DNA of 64,000 nt from Chloroflexota bacterium (GTDB taxonomy: Bacteria; Chloroflexota; Anaerolineae; Anaerolineales; UBA4823). The position numbers were made by a program, and so were the translations under genes. Numbering within the stretch: the stretch's first letter is position 1; the number at the start of each line of letters is the position of its first letter. Of this stretch, positions 7,029 through 16,425 are shown piece after piece. The notes beneath the pieces were generated by a model, which ran no database searches, was not told where the DNA came from, and saw only the letters and a program-made list of their open reading frames with translations. Location: assembly GCA_029782365.1 (NCBI GenBank), contig JAKOUW010000240.1, forward strand, positions 1 to 64,000, written 5' to 3'.

Positions 7029-9334
7029 ACCACCTCCTGAGCGATTGCTTCAGCCTGTTCACTCCGTGACATGTCAAATTGGTGAAGCGAGGCCATTTTG
7101 ATTAGACTTTGAATATCGAGAATAAGCGCAACCTGACCATCCCCCAAAATAGCTGCGCTGGATACACCGGGCGTTTCGCCAAACAGCAAGCCCAGCGCTT
7201 TGACCACCACATCCTGTTCACCAACCAAACGGTCAACGATCAAGCCCAACTGCGTTTTACCAGAGCGGACAACCACTACATATTCATAACGAGGCCGGCT
7301 GAGCTGCTTTTGTTTGGTTTGGTAGCCAAACACATCGGAGAGCCGCATGACTGGCAAGACGCGATCTCGCAGTTGGATCACAGGGCGGTTCTTAATTGTG
7401 TGGATTTCGCGCATCGCTACTCGCAGTGTTTCGGTGACTGTCACCAGCGGAATGGCAAAAGTGGTCAATTCGACGCTGACTAGTAAGGTCGGCACAATTG
7501 CCAGGGTCAGGGGTAAGACAATTTGAAAACGGGTACCTTGCCCCTGGCGAGTATCGACGACAATGTGGCCGTTGAGTCTTTCAATATTGTTGCGCACAAT
7601 ATCCATGCCCACCCCGCGGCCAGAAATATTGCTGACGATTTTGGCTGTGGAGAGGCCTGCCATGAAAATCAGGTCAATTGCATCCTCTTGCGCCATGGTT
7701 TCTGCCTCTCGAGCGCTGATAAAACCTTTATCGACAGCTTTGGCTTTCACTCGCTCGATATCAATGCCCTGGCCATCATCTTCAACGGTTAATACAATCC
7801 TGCCCTGTTCGTGGCGTGCAGTCAATAAGATGGTGCCGCGTTCTGGTTTCCCGGCAGCTCGCCGTACTTCGGGCGATTCGATGCCGTGATCCACTGCATT
7901 GCGCAGCAAATGGATCAACGGGTCATTGATCTCCTCGACAACCGAGCGATCGAGCTCGGTATCTTCGCCGCGAATCACGAGATCGATTTGTTTTTGGTTA
8001 TCTCGCGCCAGGTCACGCACCAAGCGGGGAAATTTGCTGAAAACGTTCGAAATGGGCAGCATGCGGATGCCCATCACTTCTGTCTGCAGTTGGTCGGTAA
8101 TGCGCCCCAGGTGAGCAACGGCTTCCCCCAATGTTTCAACATTTTCTTGACCGCGATAGCTCAATTCCAGCCTGGTCTTGATCATATTCAAGCGGTTGCG
8201 GTCTGTGATCAATTCGCCGACCAGATTCATCAATTTATCGAGGCGTTCGACGCTGGTGCGCACGGTTTTCTCTACCGGCTTACCTTTGGCAGCGCTTTTT
8301 TCTACTGCAGTCCCGGCTTCTGTGCGAGCTTTTTTCTGCTGGCTTTGATCGGCTACAATTTCGTCGAGCACTTCCTGGGTGACATAGCCAAGACGCATCA
8401 ATGTTTTACCAATCAGCGCTGCCGGGCCCTGTTCTGCCGCAGATGCTTTGAGGGCTTCCTGCAACTGTTCCTGGCTGATCATACCGGCCTGTACGAGCAA
8501 ATCGCCGATGCGCGGAATCTCTTCAACCACTACTGGGCTTGTCTGCTCTATGACCGTTTCCTCGATTTTTCGGCTTTCTCCGGATTCATTATTGATTAAC
8601 AAACGCTCGATATCTGAAATTTGAGCAAGATAGCGCCGCGTTTCATTTATCGCTTCGGAATTTACCCCTTTCCGAGGTCGGAAGATCGCACGGAATTCAT
8701 GTACTGAGGTGCCCGATTCAATCTCTGACTGGGATGGGCGCATATCCACAATGTCCCCCAGCTCTTGCAGTGCCATCATGAGCTGCAAGGCGCGGGCGGC
8801 TGGGGCGAAACAATCTGCGCTGATCATCGCCAGAATGGTGATCGACTCTGCGGATGAGGTCAGGGCCGGAGGCGCGCCGTTTCCTGGCACGATAACTTTC
8901 CTGTTTGCTTGGTCCGGCGAACTGCTGTTCGCTAAATTGGTTAAATTTTCAACCAACCCATTGATTTCGATATCGCTCGCCACTCCATCCGAAACTTCGG
9001 CACATAAAATGCGCAGCACGTCGATTGCTTCCAAACACAAATCGACCAGGTGTGGCGTCACAGCCAGGCGCCCTTTACGCACGCCGTCAAAGACCGTTTC
9101 CAGGTTATGAGTCACGCTGACCAGGCGCTTATGGCCGATCATCCCTGCTGCGCCTTTTAATGTATGCGCAGCGCGGAATAACGCCTGAAGCAGATCGGCA
9201 TCGCTTTCAGCGCGTTCCAGGCGAACCAACCCTTCATCGAGGGTCTGCAGTTGCTCATCCGTTTCTGCCTGGAATATTGGCAGCTCTTCGGCGCTGATAT
9301 CAAAGGCTAATTTGTTTTCTACAGACGATTTCAT
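7025..9334 (-). CDS. cheA: CheA histidine kinase with MshEN-like insert
   Basis: 769 residues from ATG 9334 (GGTGG 5 nt upstream; an in-frame GTG lies at 9343). Domains: Hpt with phospho-His57 in RAAHTLKGAAGM; a P2-like region about 160-240; then two motifs, RIGDLLVQAGMISQEQL (from 275) and LIGKTLMRLGYVTQEVL (from 307), that match the tandem pattern of MshEN c-di-GMP-binding domains; dimerisation helices from about 358; ATPase with RNAVDHG, DDGQGID and GRGVGMD; and a CheW-like P5 at about 615-755. It phosphorylates CheY and CheB. The insert is not a usual CheA part. First gene of the che operon. Confidence 0.95.
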   Translation of the reverse strand: MKSSVENKLAFDISAEELPIFQAETDEQLQTLDEGLVRLERAESDADLLQALFRAAHTLKGAAGMIGHKRLVSVTHNLETVFDGVRKGRLAVTPHLVDLCLEAIDVLRILCAEVSDGVASDIEINGLVENLTNLANSSSPDQANRKVIVPGNGAPPALTSSAESITILAMISADCFAPAARALQLMMALQELGDIVDMRPSQSEIESGTSVHEFRAIFRPRKGVNSEAINETRRYLAQISDIERLLINNESGESRKIEETVIEQTSPVVVEEIPRIGDLLVQAGMISQEQLQEALKASAAEQGPAALIGKTLMRLGYVTQEVLDEIVADQSQQKKARTEAGTAVEKSAAKGKPVEKTVRTSVERLDKLMNLVGELITDRNRLNMIKTRLELSYRGQENVETLGEAVAHLGRITDQLQTEVMGIRMLPISNVFSKFPRLVRDLARDNQKQIDLVIRGEDTELDRSVVEEINDPLIHLLRNAVDHGIESPEVRRAAGKPERGTILLTARHEQGRIVLTVEDDGQGIDIERVKAKAVDKGFISAREAETMAQEDAIDLIFMAGLSTAKIVSNISGRGVGMDIVRNNIERLNGHIVVDTRQGQGTRFQIVLPLTLAIVPTLLVSVELTTFAIPLVTVTETLRVAMREIHTIKNRPVIQLRDRVLPVMRLSDVFGYQTKQKQLSRPRYEYVVVVRSGKTQLGLIVDRLVGEQDVVVKALGLLFGETPGVSSAAILGDGQVALILDIQSLIKMASLHQFDMSRSEQAEAIAQEVV

Positions 9335-9373
9335 GCAAACCACCCGTGCTCGGTTAAACCCTTTTAAGCGTGC

Positions 9374-9781
9374 CTAAAACACGCCTTTCGTGTTCAAGAA
9401 ATTGGAGTATCGTTTGTCTGTCCCTTGAATGTGGTTTGTGAGCCAATCTTTCAAGAATGACAGTAGCGGTAAGGCCAGGGTCGCTTTGCCTGCTCGGAAC
9501 TGAGACTGGAAGTCCAAGACTTTCTCTGTCAAAGCGTCATGTTCAGCCTTATGGGCAAGATATTCGGGGTATCCGTGGATTCGAAATAATTGTTCCTCAT
9601 AAGCAAAATGTGTACGAGTATAGTTGATCAATTCATCCAGAGTTTTGCCTGCTGATTCGCTGCCCTTGCCCTGGCTTACCCCATCATAAAGTTGGTTAAT
9701 CAAAGCAACCAAGTTTTGGTGCTGGTTGTCAATGATTTTTATTTTGACAGAATAATTGGTGTCCCATTTGATGAGGCTCAT
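9374..9781 (-). CDS. Bacteriohemerythrin
   Basis: 135-residue non-haem di-iron oxygen-binding protein. All expected ligands are visible: His21, His58, Glu62 (HFAYE), His77, His81 (HKAEH), His117 and Asp122 (HIQGTD). Single-domain hemerythrins act as oxygen carriers or sensors and are often found near chemotaxis genes in motile microaerophiles and anaerobes; a link to aerotaxis is inferred from position only. It lies directly upstream of cheA on the same strand with a 39-nt gap. Confidence 0.95.
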   Translation of the reverse strand: MSLIKWDTNYSVKIKIIDNQHQNLVALINQLYDGVSQGKGSESAGKTLDELINYTRTHFAYEEQLFRIHGYPEYLAHKAEHDALTEKVLDFQSQFRAGKATLALPLLSFLKDWLTNHIQGTDKRYSNFLNTKGVF

Positions 9782-9854
9782 ATTGCTCCTTGGTTATAGG
9801 CAGCTTACTCATGAATCTGATTCAGGATAAGCCTGTCGTGTTTCGAAAATTTGA

Positions 9855-9948
9855 TTATTTTTGATCTGTGCCACGAATATGATTCACCAGCCAATCTTTG
9901 ATTTTGTTGCTTTTGCGGAAAAGAAGTATTCCAATTTATCAGGGCCAT
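9855..9948 (-). pseudogene. Remnant of a second bacteriohemerythrin
   Basis: Translating the minus strand from ATG 9948 gives MALINWNTSF, matching the start of the intact neighbour (MSLIKWDTNY). In another frame, ending at TAA 9855-9857, the same 94 nt encode KIKDWLVNHIRGTDQK, matching its end (FLKDWLTNHIQGTDKR). About 90 central codons are missing and the two ends are out of frame, so this is the internally deleted relic of a tandem hemerythrin duplicate. Confidence 0.85.
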
Positions 9949-9961
9949 GTGATTTACTTCT

Positions 9962-10579
9962 TCAAAGAGTTAAACTTGTTGGATCTATTTTTTGACCATT
10001 CAACCTGATTTCATAATGCAAATGAGGCCCGGTCGAATTTCCGGTGTTCCCAGAATAACCTATTACCTCACCAGCGCTGACTTGCCGCCCGACTTCCACA
10101 GGAAGCTGGGATAGGTGCGCGTAATAGGTGCGATAAGCGCCGTTCTCCACGATCACCAGGTTGCCGTACCCCTCATTGTTCCAGCCAGAATAAATCACTT
10201 TACCGCTCATGGTCGATTTGATCGCCGTGCCTTCGGGGACGCCAAAATCCAGAGCTACATGCCCGGCATGCGAATTTTGAGTGATCGGACCCTCGACCGG
10301 CTTACCCTGCGGTGAGGCCGTATCGGCGGCCGTAGTCACCTGGTTGGCCAGCAGTTTTTCTAACATGGACATCATCAGAGGCGCCATCAAGCTGTTCAGA
10401 TCGAGCCCGGATCCATCTGCTGAACCGCTGGTAGAGCTGAAACTGCTGAGCATCATCATCGTCATCAACTGCTTAAAATCAGGCATTTCGCTAGGGCTTT
10501 CAACCGGTTGGGCTTTGCTTAAACCCTGTAGCAAAAGGCTGGATATCGGCGAGTCTAGAAGAAAAGAATAATCATTCAT
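9962..10579 (-). CDS. M23-family (LytM-type) peptidase
   Basis: 205 residues. The C-terminal M23 domain, about residues 105-200, has the zinc ligands in GHVALDFG (His-x3-Asp) and HLHYE, plus the typical GYSGNTGNSTGPHLH stretch. No signal peptide is visible. The N-terminal 90 residues are low-complexity and rich in Ser, Leu and Met. Flagellar loci often carry cell-wall hydrolases that open the wall for the rod; lacking a signal sequence, it may be exported by the flagellar route. That role is inference from its place between chemotaxis and flagellar genes. Confidence 0.88.
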   Translation of the reverse strand: MNDYSFLLDSPISSLLLQGLSKAQPVESPSEMPDFKQLMTMMMLSSFSSTSGSADGSGLDLNSLMAPLMMSMLEKLLANQVTTAADTASPQGKPVEGPITQNSHAGHVALDFGVPEGTAIKSTMSGKVIYSGWNNEGYGNLVIVENGAYRTYYAHLSQLPVEVGRQVSAGEVIGYSGNTGNSTGPHLHYEIRLNGQKIDPTSLTL

Positions 10580-10787
10580 CGCAAGCTCATTGTAAACAGG
10601 TCGCCAGGAAACGTCTGTAAAACGAGAGTAAATAATTTCGATAATTCTGATAAAAGGAACCGATGGTTTTTTAAAAATTAACCTGGCCTTTACGGGAACT
10701 TCAACCTTGTTTTATTGTCCAAAACAGGCAAACTAGTACCATTTGATATGCTTGCTGCGAAACGCACTTACAGGAGATCTGGATTGA

Positions 10788-12305
10788 ATGAACACAATCA
10801 TGTTTGACGAGCTAGTTGAAACGGCTAACGAAGCCGCCAGCCAGGAGAATTGGTCTAAGGCGCTGGAGTATTTAGAGAAAGCTAATCTCTGCCAGCCTGG
10901 CCAGGCCGGAGTGTTCTGTGGTATGGGCACGTGTTATCTACAGCTCAACCAGCCGGAGAACGCTTTGCAGTCTTTTCTGCAGGCGGCTGATTTGCTGCCA
11001 GAAAGTGCGGATGTGCAGTACAACCTTGGCCTGCTTTACCAATTGAGCGGAAATGAAGAAGCTGCCCTCGCGGCTTACCAACGAGCAGTCAACCTTGACA
11101 ACAACCATTGGACCGCCTGGAAATCTATGGCGGTCCTGTATTTGCACAATGAAGAATGGGAGCAGGGTGTAGGTATCCTGGCGTCCATCATTCGCGCCAA
11201 TCCAGAAGAAATCGATGCCAAGTTTTTGCTTGCACAGTGTTATGAACTGGGGGAAGATTATAATTCCGCGCGCCTCTTGTACGAGGCTGTTTTGAAGGAA
11301 CAGCCGGAGCACCAGGAAGCCAGGGCAGCGCTGGACAGGCTGCCACTTGCTGTGCCGTCGCGCCCTTTCAACAAAGTTGCTATATACGCGCAAGCGGGCA
11401 CCCCCGGAGAGCAGCGAATGCAAATGGTGGCGCGGGCTTTGACTAGCCAGGATAAGCTCGGGCACTTATTCCACTTATTTTCTATCGACCATCTGGATGA
11501 ATTCGATCATTTCATTTTTTCACAACCACACCTGGCTGGAGACTCGATGAATGGTATCCTGGCATGCCTGCGGGCCAAAAAAACATACGGCATAGATATC
11601 GACGGGGATTATCTCCAAATCCCCCCAAGCCATCCGGCCTATCGCCTGTGGGGACCTGGCAATGAGCAGTTAAACACTGCGCTGGCGTTCGTTTTGAAAG
11701 AAGCCGCCTGGGTGAGTGTGCCGTCCCAAGAATTGGCTCGTCGTTTGCACGGTTTCGCACGGGATGTTCGCTTCAATCCACCCACCTGGGATCGCAGGGA
11801 CCCCGAGTGGCGCATCCCGGCGCCGGCCCACACAATGCTCCAAGTTGGCTGGATCGGCACGCAAATAGAACGGCAGGATTTGCTTTCTATCCGCGAAGAT
11901 TTGATGCGCTTTTTTCGTTCTAACCCAAACGCCAGGCTGATCATCGCTGGCGACCAGACTGCGTATAACCGCTTTGTCTCACTGCCTCATCAGCAACGAG
12001 AATTTAAGCCGCTGTCTTCGTGGAAAGATATCCCGCGTGTGTTGGCTCAGTTCGACATCTTATTGGTGCCCTGGCAGCAAAATGTATTTAACCTGGCGCG
12101 ATCGGACCAGGCTTTGTTGGAGGCGGGCATCCGCCAAATCCCCTGGGTTGCCAGCCCGATCCCAGCTTATACCACCTGGGGCGCTGGTGGATTGATTGCA
12201 TCGAATTCTGATGACTGGCTGACTGCTTTGCAGCAGTTGGCAGTATCGCCGGATTTGAGGAAACAGCTCGGCGCGGCCGGCAGAGCGCTGGCTGAAAAGC
12301 GTTAG
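10788..12305 (+). CDS. TPR protein with glycosyltransferase-like C-terminus
   Basis: 505 residues. The N-terminal 185 or so form about five TPR units (for example ALQSFLQAADLLPESADVQY). The C-terminal part resembles GT-B glycosyltransferases: VGWIGTQIERQDLLSI, ARLIIAGD, FDILLVPWQQNVFNLA and IPWVASPIPAY. The 13610-15271 and 15300-16370 proteins share these blocks, so the three are paralogues. TPR-glycosyltransferases beside flagellin commonly modify flagellin or surface polymers; the substrate here is unknown. AGGAG lies about 12 nt before the chosen ATG. No signal peptide is seen. Confidence 0.82.
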   Translation: MNTIMFDELVETANEAASQENWSKALEYLEKANLCQPGQAGVFCGMGTCYLQLNQPENALQSFLQAADLLPESADVQYNLGLLYQLSGNEEAALAAYQRAVNLDNNHWTAWKSMAVLYLHNEEWEQGVGILASIIRANPEEIDAKFLLAQCYELGEDYNSARLLYEAVLKEQPEHQEARAALDRLPLAVPSRPFNKVAIYAQAGTPGEQRMQMVARALTSQDKLGHLFHLFSIDHLDEFDHFIFSQPHLAGDSMNGILACLRAKKTYGIDIDGDYLQIPPSHPAYRLWGPGNEQLNTALAFVLKEAAWVSVPSQELARRLHGFARDVRFNPPTWDRRDPEWRIPAPAHTMLQVGWIGTQIERQDLLSIREDLMRFFRSNPNARLIIAGDQTAYNRFVSLPHQQREFKPLSSWKDIPRVLAQFDILLVPWQQNVFNLARSDQALLEAGIRQIPWVASPIPAYTTWGAGGLIASNSDDWLTALQQLAVSPDLRKQLGAAGRALAEKR

Positions 12306-12441
12306 ATATTGTTCGGACAAAGGATTGCAAACTGTAAATAAATCACGAAAACCTTGCCATTTGTTTTGGTTTAAGGTGTAATAAAGCTCGCCTTGCCTGT
12401 TCTCAGGCAATATCCTGATCCTTGTAGCGCGAGTAAATCAT

Positions 12442-13512
12442 GTGAAAAAGAAGAAGATACTTGTCACCGGCTCTTCCGGCTTGATCGGTTCGGAAGTTTG
12501 TGAGTTTTTTTGGAAGCAGGGCTTTGAAGTCCACGGGCTGGACAACAACCAGCGCGCCGTATTTTTCGGTCCGCAGGGTGATACACGGTGGAACCAGAAA
12601 CGCCTGCAAGATACCCTGACGGGTTTTGTGCATCACGAACTTGACATACGTGACCGTCAGGGAGTCTTGAATCTGGCGGTGGAATTGAAACCGGATGTCG
12701 TTGTACATGCTGCGGCTCAGCCCAGCCACGACCGGGCCGCTGCCATTCCATTCGATGATTTCGATACCAATGCGGTGGGCACGTTGAATATGTTAGAAGC
12801 TGTGCGGCAAGCCTGCCCCGAATCGGCATTTATTTACACATCCACCAATAAAGTGTACGGCGATCGTCCTAACACAATTCCTTTGGTTGAGCTGGAGACT
12901 CGCTGGGAGTATGCTGATCCGCAGTATCAAAAAGGGATTCCGGAAGATTTTCCGATCGATCAATCCAAGCACTCTTTATTTGGCGCTTCAAAAGTGGCGG
13001 CAGATGTGATGGTGCAGGAATATGGTCGTTATTTTCAAATGCCCACCTGCTGCCTGCGGGGGGGCTGCCTGACCGGGCCGAACCATTCGGGGGTAGAACT
13101 GCACGGTTTCTTGAGTTACCTGGTCAAATGCAATGTGGAACAGCGAGAATATAAGGTATTTGGTTATAAGGGCAAACAGGTGCGCGATAATATCCATGCG
13201 GAAGATGTCGCTCGATTTATGTACGCATTTGCTCAGGCGCCACGTGGTGGCGAAGTGTATAACCTGGGCGGTGGAAAAGCGAATTCCTGTTCCATCTGGG
13301 AGGCCTTCCAACTGGCAGAAAAATACTCAGGTCTATCGCAAAAATATGTTTATCTCGACCAGAATCGCATTGGTGACCATATTTGTTATTACAGCGACCT
13401 GAGCAAAATGCGCACCCATTATCCTGGTTGGGATATTACGATTTCGTTAGATCGCATTGTTGAACAAATCGTTCAAAGCTGGCGGCTGCGCAAGGTTGAT
13501 CCTACCCGTTGA
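12442..13512 (+). CDS. NAD-dependent sugar epimerase/dehydratase (SDR)
   Basis: 356 residues from GTG 12442. Extended short-chain dehydrogenase fold: the dinucleotide motif VTGSSGLIGS lies at the N-terminus and AVFFGPQGDTRWN resembles CDP-paratose/tyvelose epimerase-type proteins. At the Tyr-x3-Lys position the sequence is SLFGASK, with Phe in place of the usual catalytic Tyr. I recall this form in one LPS-type epimerase subfamily, so it may not mean inactivity. It probably supplies an activated sugar to the flanking glycosyltransferases. Confidence 0.87.
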   Translation: MKKKKILVTGSSGLIGSEVCEFFWKQGFEVHGLDNNQRAVFFGPQGDTRWNQKRLQDTLTGFVHHELDIRDRQGVLNLAVELKPDVVVHAAAQPSHDRAAAIPFDDFDTNAVGTLNMLEAVRQACPESAFIYTSTNKVYGDRPNTIPLVELETRWEYADPQYQKGIPEDFPIDQSKHSLFGASKVAADVMVQEYGRYFQMPTCCLRGGCLTGPNHSGVELHGFLSYLVKCNVEQREYKVFGYKGKQVRDNIHAEDVARFMYAFAQAPRGGEVYNLGGGKANSCSIWEAFQLAEKYSGLSQKYVYLDQNRIGDHICYYSDLSKMRTHYPGWDITISLDRIVEQIVQSWRLRKVDPTR

Positions 13513-13609
13513 GATGAAAATAATTGGCCTGGCCCTTTAGATATCCTTTACGCTGGTTTCATCGCGGTTTTACTGACCTTTGAGAAGACAACTGGTAAAT
13601 TAGTAACAA

Positions 13610-15271
13610 ATGTCGAAGGTTGCAGCCCCTCCCTCTCAAAGTGAATTGGAAGCGCGTAAAGCACTGGGAAAGGCGCGCCTCCAGGAAAACCGCATTGAAG
13701 ATGCTTTGAGGATTTACGCCTCAATTTTAAAAGACTACCCCCAGGATATCGATTCTTGCCTGTTTATCGGCGACTGTTACCTGGCAGAAGGTGATAATGA
13801 GACGGCCTTGCTGATGTATAACCAGGCTTTGAGCATCGATGCTAACCATCCCACGATCCAGGCGCGCTTGCGCCTGGCCAAAGGAGCGGCCAACCAGGCA
13901 GAACGGCTGGGCAGCCAGGATGGCGCAATTCAGTCACAAGAAGTCGCCCGCCTGCTGCAGCGCCTGGCCGGCCGCAGCACCCCGGTCAGTGAAGCGGAAG
14001 TACAGCGGGCTGCGCGCCTGCTGGAAGAAATGATTCACCAACCTCAGCCCGCCCGTGCGGTGGCGGCGCATCTGAATGAAATCGATGAACTCCTGCCAGC
14101 GCTCTTGGAGGTTAATATCCGCCAGGCGCGCGCTGATGGTCGTCCAGATGTTGCCCAAGCGTTGGAGGCGTTGAGGGACAATATCTTGCTGCAGTTAAAC
14201 GTTTTGCCTGCTGCGATTGGCGCCAGTGGTGATTTGGCGTCAGGTGCAGCGATTAATTCAGAAACCGCCGAGCCGCGAGTTTTATTCCTGACAGGCCAAC
14301 CTGGTGTGGCCCCCAGTTTACGCCAGGCGGACCCGGCGCATGCCTTGGGTGAGCTTGGTTTTAACGCCGAACTGGCTGAGTATATGCCTCATGACAAGTT
14401 GATGAATTATCACTGTGTCATTTTTCGCAGCCCACACCGTGATGCCCGGCTGTTGGAAGCCCTCGCTTTTTGCTCTGCCGTGAAAGTCCCTATCATCCTG
14501 GATCTCGACCGAGATTACGAGCATATGCCGATAGAACACGCAGAATATTCCGTAGCTGGGCTCGGTGCGCTGGAGCGGTCAAAAGCCTACACCACTGCTC
14601 TACTGCTGGCAGACCGAGTCAGCGTGCCGTCTGAGGCACTGGGTGCTTCCCTGCGCAGCCGGGGATACTCTGTGCAGGTAATACCAGATGGTTGGAGCGA
14701 ACAAAACCCATTGTGGCTCAAGCCATCGCCTGCGCGCCGCACTCTGCAGATCGGCTGGATGGGCGGTTCTGGGCAGGTGGAGGATGTTATGTCCATCCGC
14801 CGGGTGCTGATCCGGCTGTGTCGTGAGTTTCCTCAGGTTCGCCTGGCGATAGCCGGCGATCCCCAGGTCTACCAGCTTTTCGATAATATCCCGGATGCCA
14901 GCCGCTTGTTTTTACCCGCGGTTGCAGGGGAAGATTATCCGTATTTATTCAGCCAGATGGATATTCTGGTGGCGCCGTTGTGTAACAATCCTTTTAATCA
15001 GGCTCTCCCCGATCGGTGGCTGATGGAAACAGGCGTACGCGGCATCCCATGGGTAGCTTCGCCTATACCGGCCTTCCTGGCATGGAGAGATGGAGGATTG
15101 ATCGCTAATTCTTTGGATGAGTGGCATTCGAATTTACGCCAGTTGATTATGGATAATCATCTGCGCGAATCTTTAGGCAAAATGGGCCAGCAAAAAGCCC
15201 AAGAGCGCGAAGCCAGCGTCTTAGCCAAATACTGGGCAGACCTTATAGCAAGCGTTTTGCCGAAAACATAA
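13610..15271 (+). CDS. TPR protein with glycosyltransferase-like C-terminus
   Basis: 553 residues. Two or three TPR units lie near the N-terminus (residues about 10-90), then an Ala/Gln-rich helical linker. A GT-B-like region covers about 225-550, with IGWMGGSGQVEDVMSI, VRLAIAGDPQVY, MDILVAPLCNNPFNQA and IPWVASPIPAF. It is paralogous to the proteins at 10788-12305 and 15300-16370. It begins with LLADRVSVPSEALGASL-type substrate-domain sequence also seen in its paralogues. Third gene of the putative glycosylation cassette. Confidence 0.82.
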   Translation: MSKVAAPPSQSELEARKALGKARLQENRIEDALRIYASILKDYPQDIDSCLFIGDCYLAEGDNETALLMYNQALSIDANHPTIQARLRLAKGAANQAERLGSQDGAIQSQEVARLLQRLAGRSTPVSEAEVQRAARLLEEMIHQPQPARAVAAHLNEIDELLPALLEVNIRQARADGRPDVAQALEALRDNILLQLNVLPAAIGASGDLASGAAINSETAEPRVLFLTGQPGVAPSLRQADPAHALGELGFNAELAEYMPHDKLMNYHCVIFRSPHRDARLLEALAFCSAVKVPIILDLDRDYEHMPIEHAEYSVAGLGALERSKAYTTALLLADRVSVPSEALGASLRSRGYSVQVIPDGWSEQNPLWLKPSPARRTLQIGWMGGSGQVEDVMSIRRVLIRLCREFPQVRLAIAGDPQVYQLFDNIPDASRLFLPAVAGEDYPYLFSQMDILVAPLCNNPFNQALPDRWLMETGVRGIPWVASPIPAFLAWRDGGLIANSLDEWHSNLRQLIMDNHLRESLGKMGQQKAQEREASVLAKYWADLIASVLPKT

Positions 15272-15299
15272 ATCAGAAACTGCCTGGCACGGAGGCCGA

Positions 15300-16370
15300 A
15301 TGAAGATTGTGTACGTATATGCCGATGAACAAGGGGAGTGGAATTCGAGCGAATGGCGCTGCGCTGTGCCTGCGCGCGCAATCAACCAGACAGGGCATCA
15401 TCGGGCAGATTTGCTAAATTTGATTGATTTTGGCGCCAATACTCCTCTTGCTCAAACTGTTTGCGCAGATGCCGATGTGATTGTCGTCCAGCGTAAATTA
15501 TACGGGCCAGTTTTGTCCGCTATGCAGCACTGGAAAGCGCGCGATAAAGTGTTAATTGCTGACTTCGATAATGCCTATCAATTTATTCCCGATACACATC
15601 CGGAGTATGCACTTTGGGCGCTTGGCATCGATAAACGCGGCGGCCTGCCTGTGAAGCTGGATCCGCCACCGCTGAAAGAATTTCAATGGGGTCTGCGGTT
15701 GGCGCATGCCGTCACTGTGCCATCCAAGCGGCTGGCTGACGATTGGCAGGCGTATGCCAATGTGCGTTACCTGCCAGATTTTATTGAAGTGCGCAATTAT
15801 GAACTTGCTTGGGCGACGCCGCACGATAGCGTTATCATCGGTTGGGGTGGGGGCGCTTCTTACCGCAAAAGTTTTTTCGCCAGCGGGTTAGGCACAGCGC
15901 TACAAAATGTATGCCGGGCACGCCCACAGGCCAAGATTATGATTTGCGGCGATGCCCAAATCTTTGACCAGTTAGCAGTATCGAACGACCAAAAAATTTA
16001 CCAGCCCTGGGTGCCGTACTTGGATTGGCCGCAAGTTTTGGGAAATTTCGACATCGGCCTGGCGCCCTTTGTCGGAGAGTACGATCAGCGCCGGAGCTGG
16101 CGCAAAGTGTTGGAGTATATGTTAATGAAAATTCCCTGGGTGGCATCTGAATCTCCCGCCTGCTTTGATCTGCGCGGGTATGGCTGGCGGGTGCATAACA
16201 CACCGGGAGCCTGGGAGCGTGTTTTGTTGGATATGGTAGACAACCTGCCAGCGTATAAACAGGAAGCTGCTGGTGAGGCGTATTTATTTGCCCTGGGGCA
16301 AAATATCGAAGAGAATGTCGAACTGATCATCAATACATATGCTGGGATCTACGACCAGGCGTTTGTGTAA
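15300..16370 (+). CDS. Glycosyltransferase-like protein without TPR
   Basis: 356 residues covering only the GT-B-like region of the two TPR paralogues: ADFDNAYQFIPDTHPEY, AHAVTVPSKRLADDW, IGWGGGASYRKSF, FDIGLAPFVGEYDQ and IPWVASESPACF. AGG lies before ATG 15300 (CACGGAGGCCGA). It follows the preceding gene by 28 nt. Cytoplasmic, no membrane segment. Donor and acceptor sugars cannot be read from the sequence. Confidence 0.82.
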   Translation: MKIVYVYADEQGEWNSSEWRCAVPARAINQTGHHRADLLNLIDFGANTPLAQTVCADADVIVVQRKLYGPVLSAMQHWKARDKVLIADFDNAYQFIPDTHPEYALWALGIDKRGGLPVKLDPPPLKEFQWGLRLAHAVTVPSKRLADDWQAYANVRYLPDFIEVRNYELAWATPHDSVIIGWGGGASYRKSFFASGLGTALQNVCRARPQAKIMICGDAQIFDQLAVSNDQKIYQPWVPYLDWPQVLGNFDIGLAPFVGEYDQRRSWRKVLEYMLMKIPWVASESPACFDLRGYGWRVHNTPGAWERVLLDMVDNLPAYKQEAAGEAYLFALGQNIEENVELIINTYAGIYDQAFV

Positions 16371-16425
16371 GGCGATAGAACTTTGAAAATAATTAATTTG
16401 CGTTATACTATATTGAAGGCGAGAT

